Shown here piece by piece: positions 1-7,976 of a DNA stretch of 59,469 bases (position 1 is its first letter; each line of letters starts with the position of its first letter). A model generated the notes under the pieces. That model saw only the letters and a program-made list of their open reading frames with translations. It was not told the origin of the DNA and searched no databases. Both the position numbers and the translations under genes were made by a program. Location: assembly GCF_000297215.2 (NCBI RefSeq), contig NZ_AMFF02000020.1, positions 22,726-82,194 on the forward strand, in the 5' to 3' direction. Source of the stretch: Piscirickettsia salmonis LF-89 = ATCC VR-1361. Lineage in GTDB: Bacteria > Pseudomonadota > Gammaproteobacteria > Piscirickettsiales > Piscirickettsiaceae.

Positions 1-122
1 TGGTTATGGCTAATTAAATAGTCGCTATAAATACCCAGTAGCTCTTTATTCATTCCTGATGAAATCCCTGTATCTATCAGATTTCATTATACATCGTTTA
101 TCATGTCAGTGCGTAAGGTGAG
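1..122 (-). mobile_element. 5' end of an insertion sequence, left copy (transposase N-terminus plus terminal repeat)
   Basis: Positions 39-122 are, with one mismatch, the reverse complement of the last 84 bases of the window. On the minus strand an ATG at 51-53 opens a reading frame that runs off the window start. It reads MNKELLGIYSDYLISHN, which resembles the N-terminus of IS4/IS701-type DDE transposases; that family name is from memory. An AGGA Shine-Dalgarno lies just before it. The element tip is the GCGTAAGGTGAG end near 111-122. An 8-bp inverted repeat (59-66 with 80-87) lies between tip and start codon. Only this end is present, so family, length and target duplication cannot be settled here. 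Confidence 0.75.
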
Positions 123-313
123 TTGGTATTTTAACTTTGCTTAAGGCTGTTGTTACATATTTAAGGCAATGGGCTTCTGGGTCTGTAAAAGATGAGGAAG
201 CAATTGATAAACATGATATTGCTAATAATGTGGCTATTTTTTTCTTAGTGATCACGGCTATTTACCTAATTCTTTGTTGCTTTGTTGGTGCCAATATATG
301 TAACCATGTTTGA
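122..313 (+). pseudogene. 3' remnant of a membrane-protein gene cut by the insertion sequence
   Basis: An open frame runs from the IS tip to a TGA at 311-313 with no start codon of its own; the IS contributes an in-frame TGA at 119-121. The peptide of about 63 residues begins VGILTLLKAVVTYLRQ. It has a charged stretch (KDEEAIDKHD), then one hydrophobic segment from about VAIFFLV to LILCCFVG, and ends ICNHV. This composition looks like the last membrane helix of a transporter, but I do not recognise the family. It is best read as the tail of a gene whose 5' part was lost or moved when the IS inserted. Chance coding cannot be excluded at this length. Confidence 0.4.
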
Positions 314-771
314 CTCACTGTATGATATGAGTAAATGTTTATATATTAAGCTAAAGGCAGTAAACTAATTATTTACATAATATATGAGCTTAATTGGGAT
401 TTATATCTATCTATGGCTTATATTGGTGCTGTTTGTCTATGGTGCTGTGTGGTTAAAACGATAGGATTAAATTTAGTAAAATACAGGTTATGATAAGGGT
501 GATTTCTACTGTATTTGTATTATCATCGATTCGATTATTTGCTAGGTATAAAAGAAAAATATATTGAAATATAATTATTAAACAGATAGATATATTACTG
601 ATTTTAGCTGAGTTTGATCATAAATATTGAAAAGTATTTTTTTTGTAAGAGCCAAGTTTGATTTAGCGTTTAGTGTATACTTGGCTTGGTAATTTTTAAG
701 TAAAGATGAATGTTGAATTAAGTGATAAAAAGTTGAATATTGAATTAAATGATCATAAGGGTTAAAAAAAA
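314..771. other. AT-rich non-coding stretch upstream of mutT
   Basis: No convincing gene is seen. One tiny ATG frame at 384-464 would make a 26-residue hydrophobic peptide (MSLIGIYIYLWLILVLF...), but it has no clear Shine-Dalgarno and may be decay of a former membrane gene. The last part, about 705-755, carries imperfect direct repeats of the form GTTGAATTAAGTGAT / ATTGAATTAAATGAT just before the mutT ribosome site (AAGGG at 757-761). The mutT promoter should lie here, but no good -35/-10 pair stands out. Confidence 0.4.
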
Positions 772-1683
772 GTGAAATCTATTCAAGTTGCAGTTGGAGT
801 GATTGAAAATAAGCAAGGGCAAGTGTTTACTGCATTGCGGCCCAAGCATGTTGATCAAGGTGGGTTGTGGGAGTTTCCCGGAGGTAAACTTGAAGAAGGT
901 GAAGGTGCGCTATGTGCACTTAAGCGTGAATTGCAAGAAGAAGTTGGCATTTGTGTAGAGCATGCAGAGCCTTTAATTGAAGTTCGCCATGATTATCCTA
1001 ATGTACGTGTCTGTTTGTCGACGTTTCGTGTGCTTAAATACTCTGGTGAGCCAATAGGCGCAGAAGGGCAAAATATTCAGTGGCAGGATAAACGTGCGCT
1101 TTTTTCTTTAGATATGCCCAAAGCGAGCTTACCGATTATTAAAGCACTGTGTTTGCCAGAGCGTTATTGCATTACTCCGCTTCATTTAAGTGATGAGGCG
1201 CTACTTTCTCATGTTAAAACGCAATTAGATAAAAAGGTAAAGTTAATTCAGCTTCGTGGTGATTATAGTGAGGCTGTGACTATAAAACTACATAATTTGT
1301 GCTTAGAGCATCATGCGCGGTTATTAGTCAAGGATCTGCTGTTGGCTAAGCGTTTAGAGGTAGGCGTGCACTTGCGTGCGAGTGAGTTGATGGACTGTGA
1401 TTTATCTATGCTCGCTGATATTAATTTTGCTGCAGCGTCTTGTCATAACCTTGCCGAGTTAAAAAAAGCAGAGGCGCTGAATCTTAATTTTGCGGTATTA
1501 TCACCCGTATTGCCGACCCCTTCTCATCGAGGTGCAGAACATTTAGGTTGGTCGCAGTTCGAGAACCTGGTAAAAAATGTTAATTTTCCGGTGTATGCCT
1601 TAGGAGGTATGGAATGGCATTATATGGATCAGGTTAAGCGACTTGGTGGCCAAGGGGTGGCTGGGATTCGGTTGTTTTGTTAA
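772..1683 (+). CDS. mutT: MutT-type Nudix hydrolase fused to a ThiE-like domain
   Basis: The N-terminal ~130 residues are a MutT 8-oxo-dGTP diphosphatase, which removes oxidised dGTP from the nucleotide pool. The Nudix box is intact at residues 38-60 (G-x5-E44-x7-R52-E-L-x-E56-E57-x-G-I). Residues ~130-303 resemble thiamine-phosphate synthase (TIM-barrel ThiE/TenI). However, the usual LREK is LRGD and the phosphate-binding stretch reads SPVLPTPSHRG, so thiamine synthesis by this domain is doubtful. The same two-domain protein is known from pseudomonads and relatives. The start is GTG at 772 with AAGGG ten bases upstream. It is a single gene followed by a 116-base gap before htpX. Confidence 0.9.
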   Translation: MKSIQVAVGVIENKQGQVFTALRPKHVDQGGLWEFPGGKLEEGEGALCALKRELQEEVGICVEHAEPLIEVRHDYPNVRVCLSTFRVLKYSGEPIGAEGQNIQWQDKRALFSLDMPKASLPIIKALCLPERYCITPLHLSDEALLSHVKTQLDKKVKLIQLRGDYSEAVTIKLHNLCLEHHARLLVKDLLLAKRLEVGVHLRASELMDCDLSMLADINFAAASCHNLAELKKAEALNLNFAVLSPVLPTPSHRGAEHLGWSQFENLVKNVNFPVYALGGMEWHYMDQVKRLGGQGVAGIRLFC

Positions 1684-1799
1684 GAGTTGAACTTCCTTAA
1701 CGAAGGTTGATAATTTATACTGATGTTGAAGTTGAAATGTGTAGTGCTTAATTTAAGTAGATGCAGGTAGCTATAAAATATTGATGTGAGGGTGAGCCT

Positions 1800-2648
1800 A
1801 TGAATGGGGTAAAAACCGCTGTCTTACTTGCAGCCTTAACTGCGTTATTATTAGTGATCGGTAGTGTGTTGGCAGGCCAAGTTGGTTTGTTTATTGCCAT
1901 CATCTTTGCCGTTATTATGAACTTTAGTGCGTATTGGTTTTCTGATCAATTGGTGTTAAAAATGTATCGTGCCCAAGAAGTGGGTCCTTATGATGCACCA
2001 GAGTTGTATCAAACCGTAGAAGAGTTAGCACATCGTGGCAATATGCCAATGCCCAAAGTGTATTTAGTCCCTGATCAAACACCGAATGCGTTTGCAACGG
2101 GGCGTAACCCTGAAAATGCTGCGGTTGCAGCAACTGAGGGCTTAATTCAAATGCTCAGCCGTGAGGAACTCGCGGGTGTAATGGCCCATGAGATGGCCCA
2201 TGTTCGTCACCGTGATACTTTAATTGGTACTGTCAGTGCGACGTTAGCCGGAGCGATAGGGGCGATCGCGAATATTGCCTTATTATTTAGCTTTTTTAGG
2301 AGCTCTGATGAAGAAGGCCCTGGGCCGATTGCAACTTTGGTGATGGCTATTTTGGCGCCGGTTGCAGCATCATTGATACAGATGGCTGTTTCACGTTCGC
2401 GTGAATTTGCTGCTGATCGAGGGGGTGCTGAGTTGTGTGGTAATCCGTTATGGCTTGCCAGTGCTTTAGAGAAATTAGCGTCGGCGAATCAACGCCAGCC
2501 TATGCGTCAGGCAGATGAACATCCAGCCACGGCCCATATGTTTATTGTGAATCCTTTAAGTGGTCGCGAGATGATGAGATGGTTTTCTACTCATCCACCG
2601 TTAGAAGAGCGTATTCGCCGTTTACAACAGATGGCAAAAAAGCAGTAA
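1800..2648 (+). CDS. htpX: Membrane metalloprotease HtpX (M48 family)
   Basis: Zinc protease of the inner membrane that takes part in quality control of membrane proteins together with FtsH. At 282 residues it has the usual family length. Two hydrophobic segments open the protein (~5-25 and 29-47). The zinc motif HEMAH is at 130-134 with the third ligand E202 in REFAADRGGA. Two more hydrophobic segments lie between these sites (~143-166 and ~175-195). The ATG start at 1800 follows a GAGGGTGAG ribosome site. In many bacteria htpX is heat- or envelope-stress-induced; no clear sigma32-type promoter is visible in the 116-base upstream gap. Confidence 0.95.
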   Translation: MNGVKTAVLLAALTALLLVIGSVLAGQVGLFIAIIFAVIMNFSAYWFSDQLVLKMYRAQEVGPYDAPELYQTVEELAHRGNMPMPKVYLVPDQTPNAFATGRNPENAAVAATEGLIQMLSREELAGVMAHEMAHVRHRDTLIGTVSATLAGAIGAIANIALLFSFFRSSDEEGPGPIATLVMAILAPVAASLIQMAVSRSREFAADRGGAELCGNPLWLASALEKLASANQRQPMRQADEHPATAHMFIVNPLSGREMMRWFSTHPPLEERIRRLQQMAKKQ

Positions 2649-2714
2649 CTGGTCTGTTTAAGTCAAATGCGTTATCAAATATTTGAATTGATGGTTATAG
2701 GAAGGGAGTGGCTT

Positions 2715-3725
2715 GTGCGTGTTTGGCTGATTTTTTGCTGGTCGTTGTTATTTGTTGTAGTTAGTTATGCTGTGCCTGCAGAGGTGAATAAAGCCATTTT
2801 TTTTGGCGATAGTTTATCGGATGTAGGTAATTATCCAGTGGGGTCGTCTGAGCCTTATGTGCCGGTGACTAACCCATATCAAGGAGACCGTGCTTATTAT
2901 GGCGGTAGTGTTGGTGTTATTTGGCCGCAAATTATCACGCGGGAATTGTATGATCAGGGTAATTTTTCTTCGCCTTTTGTTGTTGCCTCTGGTGTGATTA
3001 ATCAGAAAAACCATCAAATAACACCTCAAGCATCACTGGATTATGCCTGGGCAAGTGCGGTGACGGGTGATGTGTATACGAATCGCCAAGGGCAAGTATT
3101 AAAAGAGTGCAGTGAGCCAAGTCAGCGGCCGTTGTGTATTCCAGGCTTAGCGAAGCAGGTAGGTTTATATTTGGATGCTCACCAAGGTCAAGCAGACCCG
3201 AAGGCTGTTTATTTTTTATGGGCGGGTGGCAATGATATGTTTAATAATATTGCGAATGTGATAAGTTTGCGTTGGACGAGGATAGCCTGGTCGCCGGCAC
3301 AGAATATTGCTGATGCTGCAGCAAAATTGGCAAACGCAGGTGCGCGGCATATTATTATTATTAATTTACCTAATGTGGCGTATACCCCGGCATTAGTGCA
3401 GAAAAAATATTTAAAAGGGTTGGTCACTTTTATTACCCGTCATTTTAATCAACACTTAAAAGATGATAGTATCCAGGCGCTAATGCCTTATAAAGTGCAG
3501 CCAGTGATTGTTGGTGCAGCGAAGCTGTTTGAAGATATTTATATGAAAAAACCGCCCTTTGAGGCACTTAAAATTCATAATTTAGCCAAGGTATGTCAAG
3601 AGGATCAAAAAGCTGTAAAAGAGAACTGCCCTAATTATTTATTTTGGGATACAAGGCACCCGGCTTGGCTGGGTAGCCAGATTATTGCCAAGGCAATACT
3701 CAGCGATGTGCAAGCTATGAGTTAA
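2715..3725 (+). CDS. Secreted GDSL/SGNH lipase or acyltransferase
   Basis: An exported esterase of the GDSL/SGNH family. After the chosen start the protein opens with a hydrophobic signal peptide (VRVWLIFCWSLLFVVVSYAV), followed by block I, FFGDSLSDVGNY, with the nucleophile Ser. The C-terminal catalytic block is DTRHPAWLGSQII, with Asp and His. Asn and Gly of the oxyanion hole probably lie in FLWAGGNDMF. I chose GTG at 2715 because GGAAGGGAG sits seven bases before it and the signal peptide then starts properly; an upstream ATG at 2667 has no ribosome site. Relatives in Legionella (PlaA/PlaC type) act as lysophospholipases or cholesterol acyltransferases. The substrate here is unknown, and a role in attacking host lipids is only inference. 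Confidence 0.85.
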   Translation: MRVWLIFCWSLLFVVVSYAVPAEVNKAIFFGDSLSDVGNYPVGSSEPYVPVTNPYQGDRAYYGGSVGVIWPQIITRELYDQGNFSSPFVVASGVINQKNHQITPQASLDYAWASAVTGDVYTNRQGQVLKECSEPSQRPLCIPGLAKQVGLYLDAHQGQADPKAVYFLWAGGNDMFNNIANVISLRWTRIAWSPAQNIADAAAKLANAGARHIIIINLPNVAYTPALVQKKYLKGLVTFITRHFNQHLKDDSIQALMPYKVQPVIVGAAKLFEDIYMKKPPFEALKIHNLAKVCQEDQKAVKENCPNYLFWDTRHPAWLGSQIIAKAILSDVQAMS

Positions 3726-3748
3726 TCAATAATGCAAAGGTTAGCTTG

Positions 3749-4150
3749 ATGATGGTTGTTGGCCAAAAAGTGATTGGTTGGGGTGCGCTGAGTATGTTGA
3801 TCAGTGTTATTTTAGGTGCTGTTGGTACACATGTTTTAACTGGTGTTTTAACGGCACAGGCGCTGTATACCTATCAGATTGCGGTAAATTACCAGCTTTA
3901 TCATAGCTTAGGTTTGATTTTAATTGGTATCTTGTTATTGGATTACCAGCCATGTAAACGGCTGATCAGTGTTGCCTTTTTGCTGGCAGCTGGTATCGTT
4001 TTGTTCTCAGGCAGTCTATATATCTTCGTCATTTTTCATGGTGCTTGGTCGTGGCTTGGACTACTGACACCTATAGGTGGTATGTGTTGGATCATTGCTT
4101 GGGGGCTCTTGGCCTGGACATTTATGCGTTATCAGCCTCACCATAAATAG
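3749..4150 (+). CDS. DUF423 small integral membrane protein (YgdD-like)
   Basis: A protein of about 133 residues with four hydrophobic segments and the DUF423 signature near the N-terminus ([18 protein letters not shown], then [14 protein letters not shown]). The function of this family is not established. The start is one of the tandem ATGs at 3749/3752, with AAAGG at 3736-3740; a TTG just upstream is unlikely. It follows the lipase by about 20 bases, so the two may be co-transcribed. Its last 29 bases overlap the 3' end of tdk on the opposite strand, which leaves no room for a separate terminator. Confidence 0.85.
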   Translation: MMVVGQKVIGWGALSMLISVILGAVGTHVLTGVLTAQALYTYQIAVNYQLYHSLGLILIGILLLDYQPCKRLISVAFLLAAGIVLFSGSLYIFVIFHGAWSWLGLLTPIGGMCWIIAWGLLAWTFMRYQPHHK

Positions 4151-4715
4151 CTGCTTTAAAGTGTTTTCTGCACATGGAAATATATTTGTCATTGCCACCA
4201 ATTTCAATTTGTGCACCTGTTTTGACGGGGCTGCCGTGCTCATCGAGGCGGATGACCATAGTCGCCTTGCGGCCACAGTGACAGACGGTTTTAATTTCGT
4301 TGAGTACATCCGCCCAGGCCAATAAATATTGGCTACCGGTAAAAGGTTCGCCGAGAAAGTCAGTGCGCAGACCATAGCTAAGCACGGGAATATTTAATTG
4401 ATCAGTAATTTCTGTCAGTTGGAAAACTTGATTTTTAGTGAGAAATTGAGCTTCATCAATTAAAATGCAATGTATTTTTTCTTGTTTTAATTGTTTTTTT
4501 GTCAGCTGGTAGAGGTTATCACTATCAGTAAAAGAGATGGCGTCAGCGCCAATGCCAATACGCGAATGAATACGGCCGCACGCCGCTCGATTATCAATAT
4601 GTGGGGTAAATAACAGCGTATTCATGCCGGATTCTTGGTAATTATAGCTAGATTGCAATAAGGTTGTCGATTTCCCGGCATTCATTGCTGAATAATAAAA
4701 ATAAAGTTTTGCCAT
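4122..4715 (-). CDS. tdk: Thymidine kinase, type II
   Basis: Phosphorylates thymidine to dTMP with ATP in the nucleoside salvage pathway. The 197-residue protein has the Walker A loop SAMNAGKST at 9-17, the Walker B/catalytic segment ILIDEAQF ending at 91 (catalytic Glu88), and the lasso-domain zinc ligands C145, C147, C182 and H185. These are the hallmarks of the tetrameric TK1-like bacterial enzyme. It lies 21 bases downstream of nadC on the same strand, so the two are likely one transcript. Its 3' end overlaps the convergent DUF423 gene. Confidence 0.95.
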   Translation of the reverse strand: MAKLYFYYSAMNAGKSTTLLQSSYNYQESGMNTLLFTPHIDNRAACGRIHSRIGIGADAISFTDSDNLYQLTKKQLKQEKIHCILIDEAQFLTKNQVFQLTEITDQLNIPVLSYGLRTDFLGEPFTGSQYLLAWADVLNEIKTVCHCGRKATMVIRLDEHGSPVKTGAQIEIGGNDKYISMCRKHFKAAIYGEADNA

Positions 4716-4736
4716 ATTGATATCTTGATTTTGAGT

Positions 4737-5570
4737 TTATTTAAAACGCATTGATAAATTAATAGATTGGATATGTTTAGTGAGGTTGCCAGAAGAAATA
4801 TAGTCAACGCCGGTGCTGGCAACGGCTTCTAAACGTTCAGGGGTCATTTCTCCTGAAGCTTCTAATTTGGCGCGCCCGGCGGTGAGGCTAACTGCCTGTT
4901 GCATCATCTGCAGGTCAAAATTATCAAGCATAATGATATCGGCTTGTGCGTTTAATGCCTCTGCAAGTTCTATCAGGGATTCTACTTCAACTTCGACCGG
5001 TTTGCTGGGGGCGAGTTTTTTAGCGGAGGATACGGCTTGCTCAATACTGCCGCAGGAGAGGATATGATTTTCTTTAATTAAAAAGGCGTCATCAAGGCCG
5101 ATGCGGTGATTGGTGCCGCCACCGTCGAGAACAGCTTGCTTTTGTGCGATGCGTAGTCCTGGCAGCGTTTTACGGGTATCAAGAATTTTCGTTGAGTAAC
5201 TCTCAAGAGTTCTCGCGTAGTAGGCTGTGATAGTTGCTGTGGCTGAAAGGGTTTGCAGAAAGTTAAGTGCGGTGCGTTCTGCGGTAAGTAAACTACGGGC
5301 TGAGCCTGTTACCGTAAATAAGTGTTGGTTGGTAATCACTTGATCGCCATCGGCAACGTGCCATTCTATTTGAGTTGTTGGATCGACTTGTAAGAATGTT
5401 TCATTGACCCAACGTGTGCCGGAGATAATTGCATTTTCACGGGTGATGACGTCGGCTGTTGCGTTTTTTTTCTCATCGATGAGTAACGCCGTAATATCAC
5501 CACTGGCAATGTCTTCACTTAATGCGGAGCGTACATTGTTGCTGATGACAGTATGGATTGGTTCGCGCAT
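4737..5570 (-). CDS. nadC: Nicotinate-nucleotide pyrophosphorylase (quinolinate phosphoribosyltransferase)
   Basis: Converts quinolinate and PRPP to nicotinate mononucleotide in de novo NAD synthesis. At 277 residues it has the expected length. The conserved DTRKT lies at 131-135, followed by GGGTNHRIGLDDAFLIKENH (150-169), which holds quinolinate- and PRPP-binding basic residues. The C-terminal barrel carries VEVEVESLIEL and IMLDNF. The ATG at 5570 has a GAGTGAGG ribosome site. nadC is divergent from ampD, the same arrangement as in E. coli, so the promoter region 5571-5684 is shared. Downstream it is probably co-transcribed with tdk. Confidence 0.95.
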   Translation of the reverse strand: MREPIHTVISNNVRSALSEDIASGDITALLIDEKKNATADVITRENAIISGTRWVNETFLQVDPTTQIEWHVADGDQVITNQHLFTVTGSARSLLTAERTALNFLQTLSATATITAYYARTLESYSTKILDTRKTLPGLRIAQKQAVLDGGGTNHRIGLDDAFLIKENHILSCGSIEQAVSSAKKLAPSKPVEVEVESLIELAEALNAQADIIMLDNFDLQMMQQAVSLTAGRAKLEASGEMTPERLEAVASTGVDYISSGNLTKHIQSINLSMRFK

Positions 5571-5684
5571 CGCCTCACTCTCTTTATTTTAGCCTTTAGT
5601 TTTTTGGCTGATTGGTCATTGTTCTTACGGTCCAAAGAGGCCATATTGTACACTAAATTTAAAGAAGAAGGGGGAGAAGTGTTT

Positions 5685-6227
5685 ATGCAAATTGATTCAC
5701 AGGGGTGTTTGGATCAGGCAAACTATATTGCCAGCCCTAATTGTAATGAGCGGCCGGAAGGTGCAGACGTTAGCTTAATTGTGGTGCATAATATCAGCTT
5801 GCCCGCAGGAGAGTTTGGCAGCATGGATGTTGAGCGTTTATTTACTAACTGTTTGGATTGCAGTCAGCATGCAAGTTACCATGATTTAATCGGCTTAAAA
5901 GTTTCGAGTCATTTCTTTATTCGTCGTGATGGGGCTATTATTCAATTTGTCCCAGTGGGTCAGCGGGCTTGGCATGCTGGAGTGTCTTGCTATCAGGGGC
6001 GGGATAACTGTAACGATTTCTCTGTTGGCATTGAAGTTGAAGGTACCGATGATATTGCTTATGAAAAGATTCAATATCGTATGCTTGCTGAGCTTTGCCA
6101 AACTTTGATTGATTATTTTCCAAAGTTATCTAAAGCACATATTGCTGGCCATGAACATATCGCCCCCGGGCGAAAAACTGACCCTGGGCCAAGCTTTGAC
6201 TGGGATTATTTTAAACAGTTGCTTTAA
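5685..6227 (+). CDS. ampD: 1,6-anhydro-N-acetylmuramyl-L-alanine amidase AmpD
   Basis: Cytoplasmic zinc amidase that splits the stem peptide from anhydro-muropeptides during cell-wall recycling. In organisms with AmpR/AmpC it also keeps beta-lactamase induction low. From the ATG at 5685 the protein is 180 residues, close to the E. coli length. Visible ligands are H35 (VVHNISLP), H156 and D166 (AGHEHIAPGRKTDPGP), with catalytic E117 in GIEVEG. I chose 5685 because GGGGGAG lies about ten bases upstream. The open frame extends back to 5553 but would then overlap nadC and lacks a ribosome site. No ampE follows. Confidence 0.95.
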   Translation: MQIDSQGCLDQANYIASPNCNERPEGADVSLIVVHNISLPAGEFGSMDVERLFTNCLDCSQHASYHDLIGLKVSSHFFIRRDGAIIQFVPVGQRAWHAGVSCYQGRDNCNDFSVGIEVEGTDDIAYEKIQYRMLAELCQTLIDYFPKLSKAHIAGHEHIAPGRKTDPGPSFDWDYFKQLL

Positions 6228-6253
6228 CAATGAGTGATAAAGGTAGGCCTGAG

Positions 6254-6303
6254 CTCAATTATGGTGTAGGCAGCTAAACGTCAATTTGCTGCCTGAAATT
6301 GAG
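6254..6303. terminator. Composite inverted repeat between convergent ampD and DUF945 genes
   Basis: Two nested pairs of arms lie in the 79-base gap between convergent genes: CTCAATT (6254-6260) with AATTGAG (6297-6303), and AGGCAGC (6268-6274) with GCTGCCT (6288-6294). The structure would form on either transcript. There is no long T-run, so it may stop or stabilise both transcripts but is not a textbook intrinsic terminator. Confidence 0.5.
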
Positions 6304-6306
6304 TGG

Positions 6307-7674
6307 TTATATCTTTAGTTTTAGGTTGACATGATGGGTGAGTTTTGCATTTAATGCGTGAATGAGCTTGGCTTCTTGTTTGTGAGTAGCAAAAAAGAAA
6401 ATTTGAAATAATGATAATGGCTTTTCTGGTTCAATAGCGAGCTTGAGTTCTTGTGGGTCTTGGAAAAACTGCGCTAGTGCTGTTTGGTAGGGTGTAAATG
6501 CTGGGTTTAATTGTGCGCTTTGAATGAGTGCTGCATATAAGGTAGCAACATCTTGAGTTGTCGCGGGTAATCCTGTTGCTGTTTTCATATGTGTTGCATT
6601 TTCTTGGTAGATTCGTGATAGCAACGAGTGGTCTTGATAGCTAAGTTCTAAATTATTTAAGAAAATATTGCGTCCTTCGATAGCCAGTAGATGGGTTGCC
6701 AGTGCTTGTTGCTGCTGCTTAGTTTTAGTGTTGGTATTTTGTGGGGATTGATCGAGTAATTTATTTATTTCTTTAGCAATTTTTTCACTGTGAGTGGTTA
6801 ATGAGTAGCTAAAGTGTGTTGTGGCAGCTTTAGGTAATTTAGCAAAGCCATGAACCTGTGTTGTTGTTATTTTACTGGGTTGAGCATTACTGGTTGTGCC
6901 GGTAATCTCTAAGGTGAGTGGCTGAGTTTTGTGATAACCAAGTTGCTTTAGGTAATTTTGGACTGTGACGGGAAGGTTAAGCTTAGGAATGTCAAGGTGG
7001 AACTCGATGTTATAAAGCCCTGTGTTATTGACGATCTCTTGTTGTATTTGTTTGAATGTTTGCGTTAGGCTTGTATGATTGTGTTTGAAAGAGCGCGCCC
7101 AATTTTTGGGTAAAGTGTAGGCTATTGGGACTTGCTGCCCACGTTCGCTAAGAGTAAATATCGGCTGAGATTGAGGCCCAGCTTTAATGTCGATATTTAA
7201 TGTTTCTGTTTGGCTGTTTTGATCATAGTTATAGCTGGCAAAACCGACAGGCTGACCGTTGAGTGAAGATTCGAGTTGTTTTAAATAGCCTGTTATTTTT
7301 GAATTTTTGCTGCTTAAAGTGATATTTGAAAATTTTATTTCTGCCAGTGCATGCTCGGTTGCAGTAAATGCGAGTGTGCCGATAGTTAACTCTGGAAACT
7401 GCAAAGACAGTGTTTGTGTTTTGGTAGTGAAATTTTTAAATTGAACGTGAATGTCGTGAATGCTAGCATGGTGAGTGAAGAAGAAGAAACCGTTAGTATC
7501 GATTTGGCCATAGTGAATGGCTGAAATTTGGCTATTATTATTTTCCTCGGTTTGTGATTGAATCCATTGATCTAGCTCTTTTTTTACCATTTTTTGGGCT
7601 TGATAATCTGCAATGGCGTAAACTGTGCTGGCGATAGCAATAATAGTTATGGTGCTGTAAATAAATTTTTTCAC
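6307..7674 (-). CDS. DUF945 (YdgA-like) family protein
   Basis: A 455-residue protein with an N-terminal membrane anchor (KKFIYSTITIIAIASTVYAIA), then a long envelope-facing region with alternating hydrophobic and polar residues typical of DUF945. The conserved features are the early YxxxQ...KMVKKEL region and repeated beta-rich segments. E. coli YdgA is an inner-membrane-anchored periplasmic protein of uncertain role. The start is GTG at 7674, with AGGG about eleven bases upstream. It stands alone on the minus strand, convergent with ampD and divergent from tpiA across a 302-base gap. Confidence 0.8.
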   Translation of the reverse strand: MKKFIYSTITIIAIASTVYAIADYQAQKMVKKELDQWIQSQTEENNNSQISAIHYGQIDTNGFFFFTHHASIHDIHVQFKNFTTKTQTLSLQFPELTIGTLAFTATEHALAEIKFSNITLSSKNSKITGYLKQLESSLNGQPVGFASYNYDQNSQTETLNIDIKAGPQSQPIFTLSERGQQVPIAYTLPKNWARSFKHNHTSLTQTFKQIQQEIVNNTGLYNIEFHLDIPKLNLPVTVQNYLKQLGYHKTQPLTLEITGTTSNAQPSKITTTQVHGFAKLPKAATTHFSYSLTTHSEKIAKEINKLLDQSPQNTNTKTKQQQQALATHLLAIEGRNIFLNNLELSYQDHSLLSRIYQENATHMKTATGLPATTQDVATLYAALIQSAQLNPAFTPYQTALAQFFQDPQELKLAIEPEKPLSLFQIFFFATHKQEAKLIHALNAKLTHHVNLKLKI

Positions 7675-7872
7675 TATAAGTAGCCCTTTCGGTGTATTTC
7701 TTTTTAAGACGTTATATTTTAACGCCCTAATGTTGAGGGTTTTATTATATAACAGGTGATCGTTTATTCAATTCAAAAGCGAGTGCTTTGGCTGCTAGGC
7801 TGTGAGTATTGTTTGGTTGTTAAAATGAATGTTTAAAATATAAAGATTAGTTTTTTAGTGTTGCTTTGTGTT

Positions 7873-7902
7873 TTGCTGCCGTGTTGCAATATGTGCTATA
7901 TT
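7873..7902 (+). promoter_or_regulatory. Possible sigma70 promoter for tpiA-secG
   Basis: TTGCTG (7873-7878) and TATATT (7897-7902) are spaced by 18 bases, about 75 bases before tpiA. The rest of the 302-base gap 7675-7976 holds no gene that I can see. Just downstream is a GC-rich patch CGCGCGCGGGCAGC (7911-7924), unusual for this AT-rich DNA. Confidence 0.4.
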
Positions 7903-7976
7903 TCGTTACTCGCGCGCGGGCAGCTGCTTGAAGAACACGCTGCTTTATTAAAAAGATTTATTTAAGGAGGGTGAAG

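Noticed and set aside
384-464. 26-residue hydrophobic mini-ORF MSLIGIYIYLWLILVLF...
   Set aside because: It has no Shine-Dalgarno and no context such as cydAB, and lies in decayed DNA. It is too short to support as a gene.
5553-5684. Extended AmpD N-terminus
   Set aside because: It would overlap the nadC start and add a hydrophobic segment not found in cytoplasmic AmpD.
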